From VRUE01 sp963704545 (lineage in GTDB: Bacteria > Actinomycetota > Thermoleophilia > Solirubrobacterales > 70-9), in contig OY969915.1 in the NCBI GenBank assembly GCA_963704545.1, positions 2,108,001 through 2,172,000 on the forward strand: 64,000 bases of DNA, written 5' to 3'. Below the pieces are notes generated by a model that was given only the letters and a program-made list of their open reading frames with translations, had not been told where the DNA came from and searched no databases. The position numbers and the translations under genes are program-made. Positions 56,420 to 63,735 of the stretch are shown here, piece after piece; position 1 is the first letter of the stretch, and each line of letters begins with the position of its first letter.

Positions 56420-56457
56420 CCCCGGCGCACGCGTGGTGCGCAAAATCGCGCGGAACC
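56420..56457. promoter_or_regulatory. Tad-associated 38-bp dyad motif, copy A
   Basis: The sequence is nearly identical to 61301-61338 and contains GCAC-GCGTG-GTGC followed by AATCGCGCGGA. It lies 17 nt upstream of the Tad-VanY-SLT gene start. Confidence 0.75.
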
Positions 56458-56535
56458 GAGCCGGTAACGTGACCGAACCGTCCCATGGCCCCACTCAAGC
56501 GTGGCAAGGGACCCGAGCCGAGCCGAGGAGGACCG

Positions 56536-56988
56536 ATGCCGCAGACCCGCACAGCCCGCTTCCCGAGCCCGAGGGGCCGGGTCGCCACACTCGCGATCAC
56601 GGTGATCGCGCTCCTGGCGATCGCCATGCCCGCCCAGAGCGCCACGTCCAGCAAGCGCGTCGCCAAGCAGGCGCAGAACGCCACGCTCGGCAAGACGGTC
56701 CTCACGACCCTGGCGGGCCGCACTCTCTACACCCTCAGCGCCGAGACCAAAGGCACGTTCATCTGCAAGGGCGGCTGCCTGACCGCCTGGCACCCGCTCT
56801 ACGTCGCGGCCGGGGTCAAGCCGACCGGCCCGGTGAAGCTCGGCACGATCAAGCGACCCGACAACGGACGGCGCCAGGTGACCTTCCGGGGCCGGCCTCT
56901 CTACACGTTCGACGGCGACGAAAGAGCGGGCGACGCCAACGGCGAGGGCTTCAGGGACGTCGGTACCTGGCACGCGGCAGCGCCCTGA
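56536..56988 (+). CDS. COG4315-type secreted protein with Y-x4-D-like repeats
   Basis: The 150-residue protein has a signal peptide (VATLAITVIALLAIAMPAQSA) and two repeat units of the COG4315 family: GRTLYTLSAETKGTFICKGGC followed by LTAWHPL, and GRPLYTFDGDERAGDANGEG ending GTWHAAAP. GAGGAGGA precedes ATG 56536. Function unknown. It is convergent with the epimerase gene. Confidence 0.85.
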   Translation: MPQTRTARFPSPRGRVATLAITVIALLAIAMPAQSATSSKRVAKQAQNATLGKTVLTTLAGRTLYTLSAETKGTFICKGGCLTAWHPLYVAAGVKPTGPVKLGTIKRPDNGRRQVTFRGRPLYTFDGDERAGDANGEGFRDVGTWHAAAP

Positions 56989-56998
56989 CGCTGGAGAA

Positions 56999-57994
56999 CT
57001 AGCGCGAGCGGACGGCGGCGATCGTCTGCCTCAGCGTCTCGCGCGCGTCGTAGTGCGGCATCCAGTGCAGCCTGCGGCGGGCCCGCGCGGTGTCCATCAG
57101 TACCGGCCGGCGAACCGCCTCGATCCAGGCCGCCTCGTCGGGCAGGAAGGGCATCAGGGCCACCGCCTCGGCGGCGACGCCGACGGCGAGGTGCGGCGCC
57201 GGCACCGCGTGCCAGCCGAGCGCGTGGGCAAGGTCGGTGATCGTCATCTCCCCGGGCCCGGCGAGGTTGTAGACGCCCGGCTGCCCGTGACCGATCGCGG
57301 CGGCGCAGAGGGCGGCGGCGACGTCGTCGTGGTGGACGAGCTGGAACGGGACGCCGGGGTCGGGCAGCACCGGCCGCAGCTCGGGGACCCTGCCGAGGGC
57401 CCAGCGCACGGGCCCCGGGATCCGTTGCCCGATCGCCAGCAGCGGGACCATGTCGAGCAGCAGCGTCGCCTCCGGCCCGGCGACGATGCAGGGCCGGAAC
57501 ACGTAGGCGTCCGTAACCGAGCCCGCCAAGGCCTCGTCCAGCACCGCCTCGACCTCGGCCTTGTGGGCAGAGTAGGGGTGGCGCGAGGTGCCCTTGACGG
57601 GGTCGTCCTCGCTGAGCAACTCGGGCATGCCGCGGCGGAAACCGTATGCCGCGACCGAGGAGGTGTAGACGAGGCGCTTGGCGCCGGCGGCCGCCGTGGC
57701 CTCGAAGACGTTGCGCGAGCCGGTCAGGTTGACCTCGCGGCTGTCGCGGTCCCCCGCCATGATCGCGAAGGCGAGGTGGACCACGACGTCGACCCCCTCG
57801 ACCAGGCCTTCCACCGCCTCCCGGTCGAGCACGTCCCCGCGGCGGTATTCGGTCTTCTCCCAGCCGTGGCCGGCAAGGTCGAAGGGCCGTCGCGCCATCC
57901 CGATCACGCGGTCGACCTCAGGCGTTCGCTCGAGCGCGGCGATGAGAGGGCGGCCGATCTCCCCGGTGGGGCCGGTGACTGCGACGGTCAGCAT
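56999..57994 (-). CDS. NAD-dependent epimerase/dehydratase (extended SDR)
   Basis: The 331-residue protein has the TGPTGEIG nucleotide loop, VVVHLAFAI, YTSSVAAYG and the active YSAHK. It is an extended SDR, probably acting on a sugar nucleotide or hydroxy-lipid; the substrate cannot be assigned. The ATG lies 6 nt after a CAGAAT -10 box. Confidence 0.88.
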   Translation of the reverse strand: MLTVAVTGPTGEIGRPLIAALERTPEVDRVIGMARRPFDLAGHGWEKTEYRRGDVLDREAVEGLVEGVDVVVHLAFAIMAGDRDSREVNLTGSRNVFEATAAAGAKRLVYTSSVAAYGFRRGMPELLSEDDPVKGTSRHPYSAHKAEVEAVLDEALAGSVTDAYVFRPCIVAGPEATLLLDMVPLLAIGQRIPGPVRWALGRVPELRPVLPDPGVPFQLVHHDDVAAALCAAAIGHGQPGVYNLAGPGEMTITDLAHALGWHAVPAPHLAVGVAAEAVALMPFLPDEAAWIEAVRRPVLMDTARARRRLHWMPHYDARETLRQTIAAVRSR

Positions 57995-58000
57995 GCGGCG

Positions 58001-58006
58001 ATTCTG
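58001..58006 (-). promoter_or_regulatory. -10 element, leaderless epimerase gene
   Basis: On the minus strand CAGAAT ends 6 nt before ATG 57994. Confidence 0.5.
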
Positions 58007-58061
58007 CCGAAACGCGGGGCGTGGCGGCGCGGCGCTCGAGCGCCGACGGCGCCGGGCGTGC

Positions 58062-59267
58062 CTACCGTGCCGTGGGCTTGATCATGACCGTGGACCTGGT
58101 GACGCCGGTACCGCTGACCGTCGCCTTCACGGTCTTGGCCTTGCCGAGCACCTTCTTGGCGGCAGCCGAGAGCTTGACCTTGAGTGTCTTCGAGGTTCCT
58201 GCGGCAAGGCTGAAGGAGGCCTTCCCGATCTCGGTGTTCTTGAGCTTGCCGCCCACCTTGAGCTTCGCCATCAGCTTCAGGCTGCCCTTGCAGGGACCCT
58301 GGCCCTTGCACGAGAGCCTCAGTACCGCCTTGCCGCCCTGGAAGAGCGCGGCGCCGGAGACGCTCAGCTTGCCGGGAGGCGGTGTCGGAGGTTTGGTGCC
58401 GGTGCCGGATCCGCCGCCGCCCGATCCTCCTCCGCCCGAGGTCGGTGTGAGGTTGAAGGTCGCGGTGACGACGGTGTCTTCTTCAAGCGTCAGTTCGCAC
58501 GGGTCCGCGGTGCAGGCTCCAGACCAGCCGGCGAACTGGGAGCCCGAACTCGCCGAGGCGACCAGCGTCAGTTCGGTCCCTTCCACGTACGCGGGAGCGC
58601 AGGTTTCGAGCGGGCCGGATTCGACTTCGCATTTGACCGTGCCCGAGCCGATTCCGGCTTTGAGGATCGTGAGTGCAGGACCGACGAGGTCGAAGGTGGC
58701 GGCGACGGTGTGGTCTTCGTCCATGGTCAGATCGCACGGAACTGAAACGCAGTCACCCGACCATCCGACGAATTCGGAGCCGGCAGCGGCTTTTTGGACC
58801 AACCTCAGTTCGGTGCCTTCAGGGTAGAAGTCGAGGCAGGCTTCGGGCCCTTCTTCGGCTTCGCATTCAACGGTGCCCGAGCCGGTGCCCGGCATTTCGA
58901 TCGTGAGTTCGAATTCTTCCACCGGGACGGGTTCGAAGGTCGCGGTGACTTCATGGTCTTCGTCCATGAACAGTTCGCAGATGGCGGGACCGCAGTCGCC
59001 CGAGAAGTCGACGAATTCCCAATCGACTTCGGGTTCGGCGACCAGCGAGACTTCGGTTTCTTCGGGATATTCGTCTTCGCAGAGTTCCGCGGGCCCGAAT
59101 TCCACTTCGCATTCGACCGTGCCTTCACCGACCACGTTGATCGTGAGGCTGAAGTCGGCAGCAGACGCCTGCGCAACCGGAATCAGCAGCAGGCCCGCGG
59201 CGAACAAAGCAAGCAGGGCGAGGCGCAGCCCGCCACCCGCTGGTGCTCTCCCTCCCATGCCGAACAC
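58062..59267 (-). CDS. Secreted protein with three InlB B-repeat-like modules
   Basis: The 401-residue protein has a signal peptide (LALLALFAAGLLLIPVAQASA), then three about 80-residue modules with the pattern GxGTVxCE..GP..C...Y.EGTE..L.A....F..W(or F)SGDC...C.L.MDEDH.V.ATF, each with conserved cysteine pairs. A Gly/Ser linker and a basic beta domain (KLSVSGAALFQGGKAVLRLS) follow. Modules of this kind occur in surface adhesins. Glutamate is nearly always GAA in modules 1 and 2. The GTG lies 6 nt after TAAGCT. Confidence 0.8.
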   Translation of the reverse strand: MFGMGGRAPAGGGLRLALLALFAAGLLLIPVAQASAADFSLTINVVGEGTVECEVEFGPAELCEDEYPEETEVSLVAEPEVDWEFVDFSGDCGPAICELFMDEDHEVTATFEPVPVEEFELTIEMPGTGSGTVECEAEEGPEACLDFYPEGTELRLVQKAAAGSEFVGWSGDCVSVPCDLTMDEDHTVAATFDLVGPALTILKAGIGSGTVKCEVESGPLETCAPAYVEGTELTLVASASSGSQFAGWSGACTADPCELTLEEDTVVTATFNLTPTSGGGGSGGGGSGTGTKPPTPPPGKLSVSGAALFQGGKAVLRLSCKGQGPCKGSLKLMAKLKVGGKLKNTEIGKASFSLAAGTSKTLKVKLSAAAKKVLGKAKTVKATVSGTGVTRSTVMIKPTAR

Positions 59268-59273
59268 AACCCG

Positions 59274-59279
59274 AGCTTA
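59274..59279 (-). promoter_or_regulatory. -10 element, leaderless repeat-protein gene
   Basis: On the minus strand TAAGCT ends 6 nt before GTG 59267. Confidence 0.55.
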
Positions 59280-59329
59280 TTACAGAAGTCGCGCTCCCAA
59301 CGGAGGCAATCCGCCTTGCGATGGGCCTC

Positions 59330-59746
59330 TCAGGCGCTGACGTCGACGATCTTGACCAACCCCTCGAGCCCGCCAAGGTCTTTGGCATTCAAGGTGTACA
59401 GCGGAAGGTCGTGAGCAAGAGCGGTCGCCGCAATCATCAGATCGACAGCACGCGCACCCCTGGGCTTGCGACCCCTGGCGACCACCGTCGCGTAGACATG
59501 TCCATACGCCCGCGCGCAGGCGGGCGTGAAGTCCAGCGATTCGACACCCGCCTCGAACCGCTGCAGACGCTCCTGACGCCGCGCTCGCTCGAGATCGTCG
59601 GAGGTGGCAAGGGGTCCGGCGGTCAGCTCGGCGAGCGTCAGGGTCGAGATCGAGATCTCAGCGGGAAGTCGTCCTGGGTCGACCTGCTCGCGACCGATCA
59701 CCACTGACGTATCGACCAGACCGCGCCCTTCGGGCGGGTCAACCAC
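59330..59746 (-). CDS. vapC: VapC-type PIN-domain toxin
   Basis: The 138-residue protein has the PIN acidic residues in GLVDTSVVIG, LTLAELTAGP, ARAVDLMIAATA and LYTLNAKDL. It is a predicted Mg-dependent RNase. Its GTG start overlaps the antitoxin stop by 8 bp. A longer frame exists, but residues upstream of GTG 59746 belong to the antitoxin coding strand in another frame. Confidence 0.9.
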   Translation of the reverse strand: MVDPPEGRGLVDTSVVIGREQVDPGRLPAEISISTLTLAELTAGPLATSDDLERARRQERLQRFEAGVESLDFTPACARAYGHVYATVVARGRKPRGARAVDLMIAATALAHDLPLYTLNAKDLGGLEGLVKIVDVSA

Positions 59747-59993
59747 GGGGCGTAGGATCCTGATCGGCGTAGGCGTCGATATCCGTTCGGAACCGCTCGT
59801 AGTCGACCGGCGGCGAACCGGCGAAGAGGTCGAGGAAGGCCTGCCTGGGGATGAATCTGCGAGGCCTGTATGGGCGCAGCTCACCGACTGGCTTTCCGTT
59901 CCGGGTCACGATGAAGTCCTCGCCGGCGTCGAGGGCTCTCATCACCTCGCCGCTGTTGTTGCGCAGCTCTCGCTGGGTCAGTCTCCTCGTCAT
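59739..59993 (-). CDS. vapB: Phd/YefM-type antitoxin (VapB)
   Basis: The 84-residue protein MTRRLTQRELRNNSGEVMRALDAGEDFIVTRNGKPVGELRPYRPR has the Phd/YefM fold followed by a toxin-binding tail. The ATG lies 7 nt after a TACAGT -10 box. It overlaps the upstream pilus gene by 113 bp on the same strand in another frame. Confidence 0.88.
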   Translation of the reverse strand: MTRRLTQRELRNNSGEVMRALDAGEDFIVTRNGKPVGELRPYRPRRFIPRQAFLDLFAGSPPVDYERFRTDIDAYADQDPTPRG

Positions 59994-60609
59994 CGGGCTC
60001 ACTGTAGCACGCGTGCGCCGCTGAAATTTCGCTTTCCAAAAGGGAATCGACCACGGACGAGGGCAGACCACCTGGGGCGTCCACCGGCAGCGCTCCGAAC
60101 AGTGCCCGGCGTGCGGGAACCCAGCCGAGCGGCCGCTTCAGCACCTTGACCCGCAGGCCACACCCCTTCAGGTCGGCGACGGCGAGGGCGGTCAGGGCGC
60201 GGCCGGAGGCGAGATCGGCGCGGAGGATCGCGCCCGTGGGATGGATGCCCTCCCCAGCCAACAGCGGCTGCAGCCAGGCGGGTGGCAGGTGGACGACGGC
60301 GACCGAGTCGCGGACCAGGGGCAGCGCCGCCCACACCGACTCGAGCGCCCCCTCCTCCGCGGGAACGGCGAGGTGGCAGGTCTGCCCTCGGGAGGCGGCC
60401 CGCAGTTGCGGCAGGTGAGCGGCGAGGCGCTCCTCGAGCTCGCGCGCGCCGGCCGAAGCGATCAGCGTCGGGCGGGGCGGGCGGCCGCCGACGTCGATCA
60501 GGAGGCCCGGCCGGTCGGGGTCCGACCCGGCGCAGGCAAGCGCAGCCGCGGCGGCCTTCGAGCCGCTCGCGTCGCCGACCGCCGTGACCAGGATCATGCG
60601 CCCGCTCAT
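59881..60609 (-). CDS. CpaE/TadZ-like pilus protein with degenerate P-loop, 3' end overlapped by vapB
   Basis: From ATG 60609 (overlapping the TadE-like stop, ATGA) the 242-residue protein begins MSGRMILVTAVGDASGSKAAAAALA, a MinD/CpaE-like nucleotide loop lacking the Ser/Thr after Lys. It continues with PGLLIDVGGRPPRPTL and VRDSVAVVHLPPAWL. The last 40 residues read through the vapB promoter and first codons as an Arg/Glu-rich tail, so the native C-terminus was probably lost when vapBC arrived. Role in Tad pilus localisation is inferred from position. Confidence 0.65.
   Translation of the reverse strand: MSGRMILVTAVGDASGSKAAAAALACAGSDPDRPGLLIDVGGRPPRPTLIASAGARELEERLAAHLPQLRAASRGQTCHLAVPAEEGALESVWAALPLVRDSVAVVHLPPAWLQPLLAGEGIHPTGAILRADLASGRALTALAVADLKGCGLRVKVLKRPLGWVPARRALFGALPVDAPGGLPSSVVDSLLESEISAAHACYSEPDDEETDPARAAQQQRRGDESPRRRRGLHRDPERKASR
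60001..60006 (-). promoter_or_regulatory. -10 element, leaderless vapB
   Basis: On the minus strand TACAGT ends 7 nt before ATG 59993, inside the upstream pilus gene. Confidence 0.6.
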
Positions 60610-60944
60610 CGTCCGGCCGGTCTCGCGAAGGCGGAGCTCGTCATTGCCAGCAGGGCCTCGAGCTGTGGCAACGGCGATGGCGGTCGCACCCGGACCTCCA
60701 CCTCTCCTCCGCGCACCGTCACCTCCACGTCCTCCTCGGCCCAACCCGGCAGGGCATCCCTGGCCGCGGTCTCGGCCGGCCGCCCAGCGGCCAGCGCCAA
60801 CGCCCCTGCCTCGGCGGCGCCGTCAGCCAGGGTAAGGGCGCAGCCGGCGAGGAGAAGTTGCAGCGCAATCGATCCGGCCGCCAGCAGGAGCGGGATCGCG
60901 GCGACCGCTTCGACCGTCGCCTGACCGCGCTGGCTATCCATCAC
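60606..60944 (-). CDS. TadE-like pilus assembly protein
   Basis: The 112-residue protein starts MMDSQRGQATVEAVAAIPLL, the TadE signature (RGQATVE before a membrane helix), and has a short external beta region. It overlaps the upstream TadE gene by 11 bp and the downstream gene by 4 bp. TadE-type minor pseudopilins prime Flp pilus assembly. Confidence 0.82.
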   Translation of the reverse strand: MMDSQRGQATVEAVAAIPLLLAAGSIALQLLLAGCALTLADGAAEAGALALAAGRPAETAARDALPGWAEEDVEVTVRGGEVEVRVRPPSPLPQLEALLAMTSSAFARPAGR

Positions 60945-61284
60945 CCAGCCCGCTCTTCGCCGCCACCGTCAGCCGCGGCATGCCCGGCAGCAGGCGCGGC
61001 ACCGGCACGCGCACCGAGACCGTCCCGGTGTCCTCGACCCGAGCTCCGGCCCGCAGCGACGACGGCAGGGCGCTCCGCGCCGCCGCCCTCGCATCGCCCC
61101 CAACCAGCGCGGCGCGCGCCCCCGCACGCGCGGCCACGCCCGCCGACCACAGCGAGTGGCCGACGAGACCGAGCTGCGCCGCCACGAGGACCGCCAGCAG
61201 CAGAAGCGGGACCACCGCGATCAACTCGACCGAGGCGGTCCCCTCCTCCCTGTGGCCTGCACTGCTGGCGGTCCGTGGCGACAC
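60934..61284 (-). CDS. TadE-like pilus assembly protein
   Basis: The 116-residue protein reads HREEGTASVELIAVVPLLLLAVLVAAQLGLVG, a TadE N-terminal helix, then an Ala/Arg-rich helix and the external strand VSVRVPVPRLLPGMPRL. It is the first gene of the small pilus operon. The GTG start is preceded by the 38-bp dyad at 17 nt. Confidence 0.85.
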   Translation of the reverse strand: MSPRTASSAGHREEGTASVELIAVVPLLLLAVLVAAQLGLVGHSLWSAGVAARAGARAALVGGDARAAARSALPSSLRAGARVEDTGTVSVRVPVPRLLPGMPRLTVAAKSGLGDG

Positions 61285-61300
61285 GCCATGACCGTCGCAA

Positions 61301-61338
61301 CCCCGGCCGCGCGCGTGGCGCGCTCAATCGCGCGGACC
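61301..61338. promoter_or_regulatory. Tad-associated 38-bp dyad motif, copy B
   Basis: Near-identical to 56420-56457. The dyad arms are GCGC/GCGC here versus GCAC/GTGC there, a compensatory change around the same GCGTG centre. It lies upstream of the TadE operon. Confidence 0.75.
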
Positions 61339-61364
61339 AGTGATTTCTCTCGCGCCCAGTGCGT

Positions 61365-61715
61365 TCAGTAGGAGTTCGCGTCGACCCAGACCCGCCAGAT
61401 CGCCGCAACCGAGGCGCCGAGCAGGACGATCCAGGCGAGCGTGCCGCCGCCGCTGGAGAAGAGCTCGTCGCTGCCGGCGATCAGCAGGGCGATCATCCCC
61501 AGCGCCCCGTAGAGCAGCGCCCGGCGACCGTCGCTCAGCGTCGCCAGCGTCAGCTGGTTCTGGCGGCTGAGCACGAACAGCGTCCAGGCGATCCCCGCCA
61601 GGAAGCCCATCGTGATCGCAGTGAGGATCGCTTCGGCGGCATTGCCGCCGGCGGGAGCGAAGGCGACCACCAGCGCCAGCAGCGCGACGATCGCGACATT
61701 GCGCACGGTACGCAC
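61365..61715 (-). CDS. Four-helix membrane protein of unknown function
   Basis: The 116-residue protein has four hydrophobic segments (VAIVALLALVVAFA, ILTAITMGFLAGIAWTLFVL, LYGALGMIALLIAG, LAWIVLLGASVAAIWRVW) and a polar loop (SRQNQLTLATLSDGRR). I do not recognise the family. The GTG lies 6 nt after TAGAAT. Confidence 0.7.
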   Translation of the reverse strand: MRTVRNVAIVALLALVVAFAPAGGNAAEAILTAITMGFLAGIAWTLFVLSRQNQLTLATLSDGRRALLYGALGMIALLIAGSDELFSSGGGTLAWIVLLGASVAAIWRVWVDANSY

Positions 61716-61721
61716 GGGAGG

Positions 61722-61727
61722 ATTCTA
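61722..61727 (-). promoter_or_regulatory. -10 element, leaderless membrane-protein gene
   Basis: On the minus strand TAGAAT ends 6 nt before GTG 61715. Confidence 0.6.
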
Positions 61728-61737
61728 CGCGCTGGTT

Positions 61738-61974
61738 CTAGTTGCTCGACATCACGACGATGCCGAAGACCACGGCCGCCAGGGTGACCAGCACGGCCAG
61801 GCCTGCGACCACCACCGCCCCGCCCGCGGCCAGCGGCCGTTCGTTGCGGCTGAGGTCAGCGAAACGAGCGACACCCCAGATCGCCACCGAGAAGACGACC
61901 GTTATCCCAACCCCGGCGACCAGCGACGCGACCACCGTCTGCAGGAGCTCCTTGGTTTCGACCACGACCGCCAT
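61738..61974 (-). CDS. Two-span membrane protein downstream of pit
   Basis: The 78-residue protein MAVVVETKELLQTVVASLVAG... has two hydrophobic helices around a basic loop (RFADLSRNERPLAAGG). Its ATG lies 2 bp after the pit stop, so it is cotranscribed with the phosphate transporter. Similar small proteins follow pit in related genomes. Function unknown. Confidence 0.72.
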   Translation of the reverse strand: MAVVVETKELLQTVVASLVAGVGITVVFSVAIWGVARFADLSRNERPLAAGGAVVVAGLAVLVTLAAVVFGIVVMSSN

Positions 61975-61976
61975 GC

Positions 61977-63074
61977 TCAACCCGCCGGGACCGGGGCGCC
62001 CCGGCGCGAGCGCCGGGAGAAGATCGCGACGATCAACGAGAGCGACATCAGCGAGACGAGGACGGGACCGAGGGCGCCGCTGCCGAAGATCGCGGTCGCG
62101 CCGTAGGCGAGGGCGCCGATCGCCGCCGCCGCCGGCAGCGTCAGCAGCCAGGCGGTGACGATGTTGCCGGCGACCCCCCAACGCACCGCCGAGACCCGCT
62201 TGCCGGCGCCCGCACCCATGATGCCGCCGTTGATCACGTGCGTGGTCGAGAGCGGGAAGCCGAAGTGGGTCGAGGCGAGGATCACCGTGGCGCCCGCCCC
62301 CTGGGCCGAGAATCCCTGTGCCGCGTCCATCTTGATGATCCGCGTGCCGGTCGTGCGGATGATCCGCCAGCCGCCGCTGTAGGTGCCAAGGGCGATCGCC
62401 ACCGCCGAGGAGGCGATCACCCAGAACGGCGGGTCGGCGTCCGCCCCCAGCGTGCCGTTGGCGACCAGGGCCAGGGTGATCACGCCCATCGTCTTCTGCG
62501 CGTCGTTGGTGCCGTGGGCCAGTGCCAGCAGCCCGCCGGAGACGACCTGGCCGTAGCGGAAGCCGCGCGTCACCAGCCCGGGCCGCTGCCGCCCCACGAC
62601 CCGGTAGACAAGCCCGATCGCGATCCCGGCGACGGTGAAGGCGAGGATCGGCGCGATCACGGCCGGGATCAGCACCTTGCCGACCAGCCCGTCGGCGATC
62701 ACCGCATCGAAGCCCGCGGCGGCCACCGCCGAGCCGACCACGCCGCCGATCAGCGCGTGCGAGGAGCTCGACGGCAGACCGAAGGACCAGGTGATCAGGT
62801 TCCAGGCGATCGCCCCGATCAACCCGGCGAAGACGACCGTCGGCGTGACCACGCCGGAGTTGACGACGTCGTTTGCGACGGTGGCCGCAACCGAGATCGA
62901 GATGAAGGCACCGACGAAGTTGAGCAGCGCGGCCATCCCGATCGCCACCTGCGGACGCGCCGCCCCGGTCGATATCGAGGTGGCGACGACGTTCGCGGTG
63001 TCGTGGAAGCCGTTGGTGAAGTCGAAGGCAAGCGCCGTGCAGACGACTATGACGAGGATGACGTCAGAACTCAT
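61977..63074 (-). CDS. pit: PiT-family inorganic phosphate transporter
   Basis: The 365-residue transporter has the duplicated PiT signatures DFTNGFHDTANVVATS and LALAHGTNDAQKTMG, and paired GLPSSSSHALIGG and FPLSTTHVINGGIMG segments. It imports metal phosphate with protons or sodium. It follows the DUF47 gene after 4 bp, the usual arrangement. Confidence 0.93.
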   Translation of the reverse strand: MSSDVILVIVVCTALAFDFTNGFHDTANVVATSISTGAARPQVAIGMAALLNFVGAFISISVAATVANDVVNSGVVTPTVVFAGLIGAIAWNLITWSFGLPSSSSHALIGGVVGSAVAAAGFDAVIADGLVGKVLIPAVIAPILAFTVAGIAIGLVYRVVGRQRPGLVTRGFRYGQVVSGGLLALAHGTNDAQKTMGVITLALVANGTLGADADPPFWVIASSAVAIALGTYSGGWRIIRTTGTRIIKMDAAQGFSAQGAGATVILASTHFGFPLSTTHVINGGIMGAGAGKRVSAVRWGVAGNIVTAWLLTLPAAAAIGALAYGATAIFGSGALGPVLVSLMSLSLIVAIFSRRSRRGAPVPAG

Positions 63075-63078
63075 CCGC

Positions 63079-63696
63079 TCATGAATTCTTAATCACGATG
63101 CCCTCGATGATCTGCGCGGCCGTCTCGGTCGCGTCGATCGCGTTCTCGAGCACGGCGAACATGTCCTTCCAGCGGATCACGACCATCGGGTCGATGCCGT
63201 TGGAGAAGAGCGAGGCGACGGCGTCGCGGGAGATCCGGTCGCCCTCGTTCTCCAACCGGTGGATTTCAATCCAGTACTTGTCGAGATCCTTGAAGTCGGG
63301 AAGGTGCTCGAGACCCCCGGCAAGCTGCTCGCAGGCTCCGACCAACACTTTGGTCAGCGCCTGCGCCTGCGCCATCGGCGCCTCGATCTTGTAGAGGCCG
63401 AGCAGGTCCGCCGCCTCCTCGGTGTAGTCGACGATGTCGTCCATCTGGGTTGCCAGCCCGTAGATGTCCTCGCGGTCGATCGGCGTTACGAAGGTCGAGT
63501 TGAGGCGCTTGATGATGTCGTGGGTGATCCGGTCGCCCTCGTGCTCGGCCTTGAAGATCTCCCGCGCGAGGTCGCGGTCGTCCGGCCATGACCCCATCAT
63601 CTCGTCGAGCAGCTGCGAGGCGCGGAGGGTGTTCTTCCCGGCCTCGATGAAGAGGTCGAAGAAGGTGCGATCGCGAGGCAGGAGGGAGAGGCGCAC
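63079..63696 (-). CDS. DUF47/PhoU-like regulator of Pit
   Basis: The 205-residue protein starts MRLSLLPRDRTFFDLFIEAG and has the PhoU-like helical pattern with metal-binding ExxxD-type motifs (AEHEGDRITHDI, MDDIVDYTEEAADLL, LENEGDRISRDA). DUF47 proteins partner Pit transporters. The 14-bp palindrome at 63707-63720 lies just upstream. Confidence 0.9.
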   Translation of the reverse strand: MRLSLLPRDRTFFDLFIEAGKNTLRASQLLDEMMGSWPDDRDLAREIFKAEHEGDRITHDIIKRLNSTFVTPIDREDIYGLATQMDDIVDYTEEAADLLGLYKIEAPMAQAQALTKVLVGACEQLAGGLEHLPDFKDLDKYWIEIHRLENEGDRISRDAVASLFSNGIDPMVVIRWKDMFAVLENAIDATETAAQIIEGIVIKNS

Positions 63697-63706
63697 TACC
63701 TGGCAA

Positions 63707-63720
63707 TCCTATTGATAGGA
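63707..63720. promoter_or_regulatory. Palindrome upstream of the DUF47-pit operon
   Basis: TCCTAT-TG-ATAGGA is a perfect inverted repeat 10 bp upstream of the DUF47 start. It overlaps a candidate -10 (TAGGAT on the minus strand), so it could be an operator. Confidence 0.45.
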
Positions 63721-63735
63721 GCGGGCGCGTCCCAC

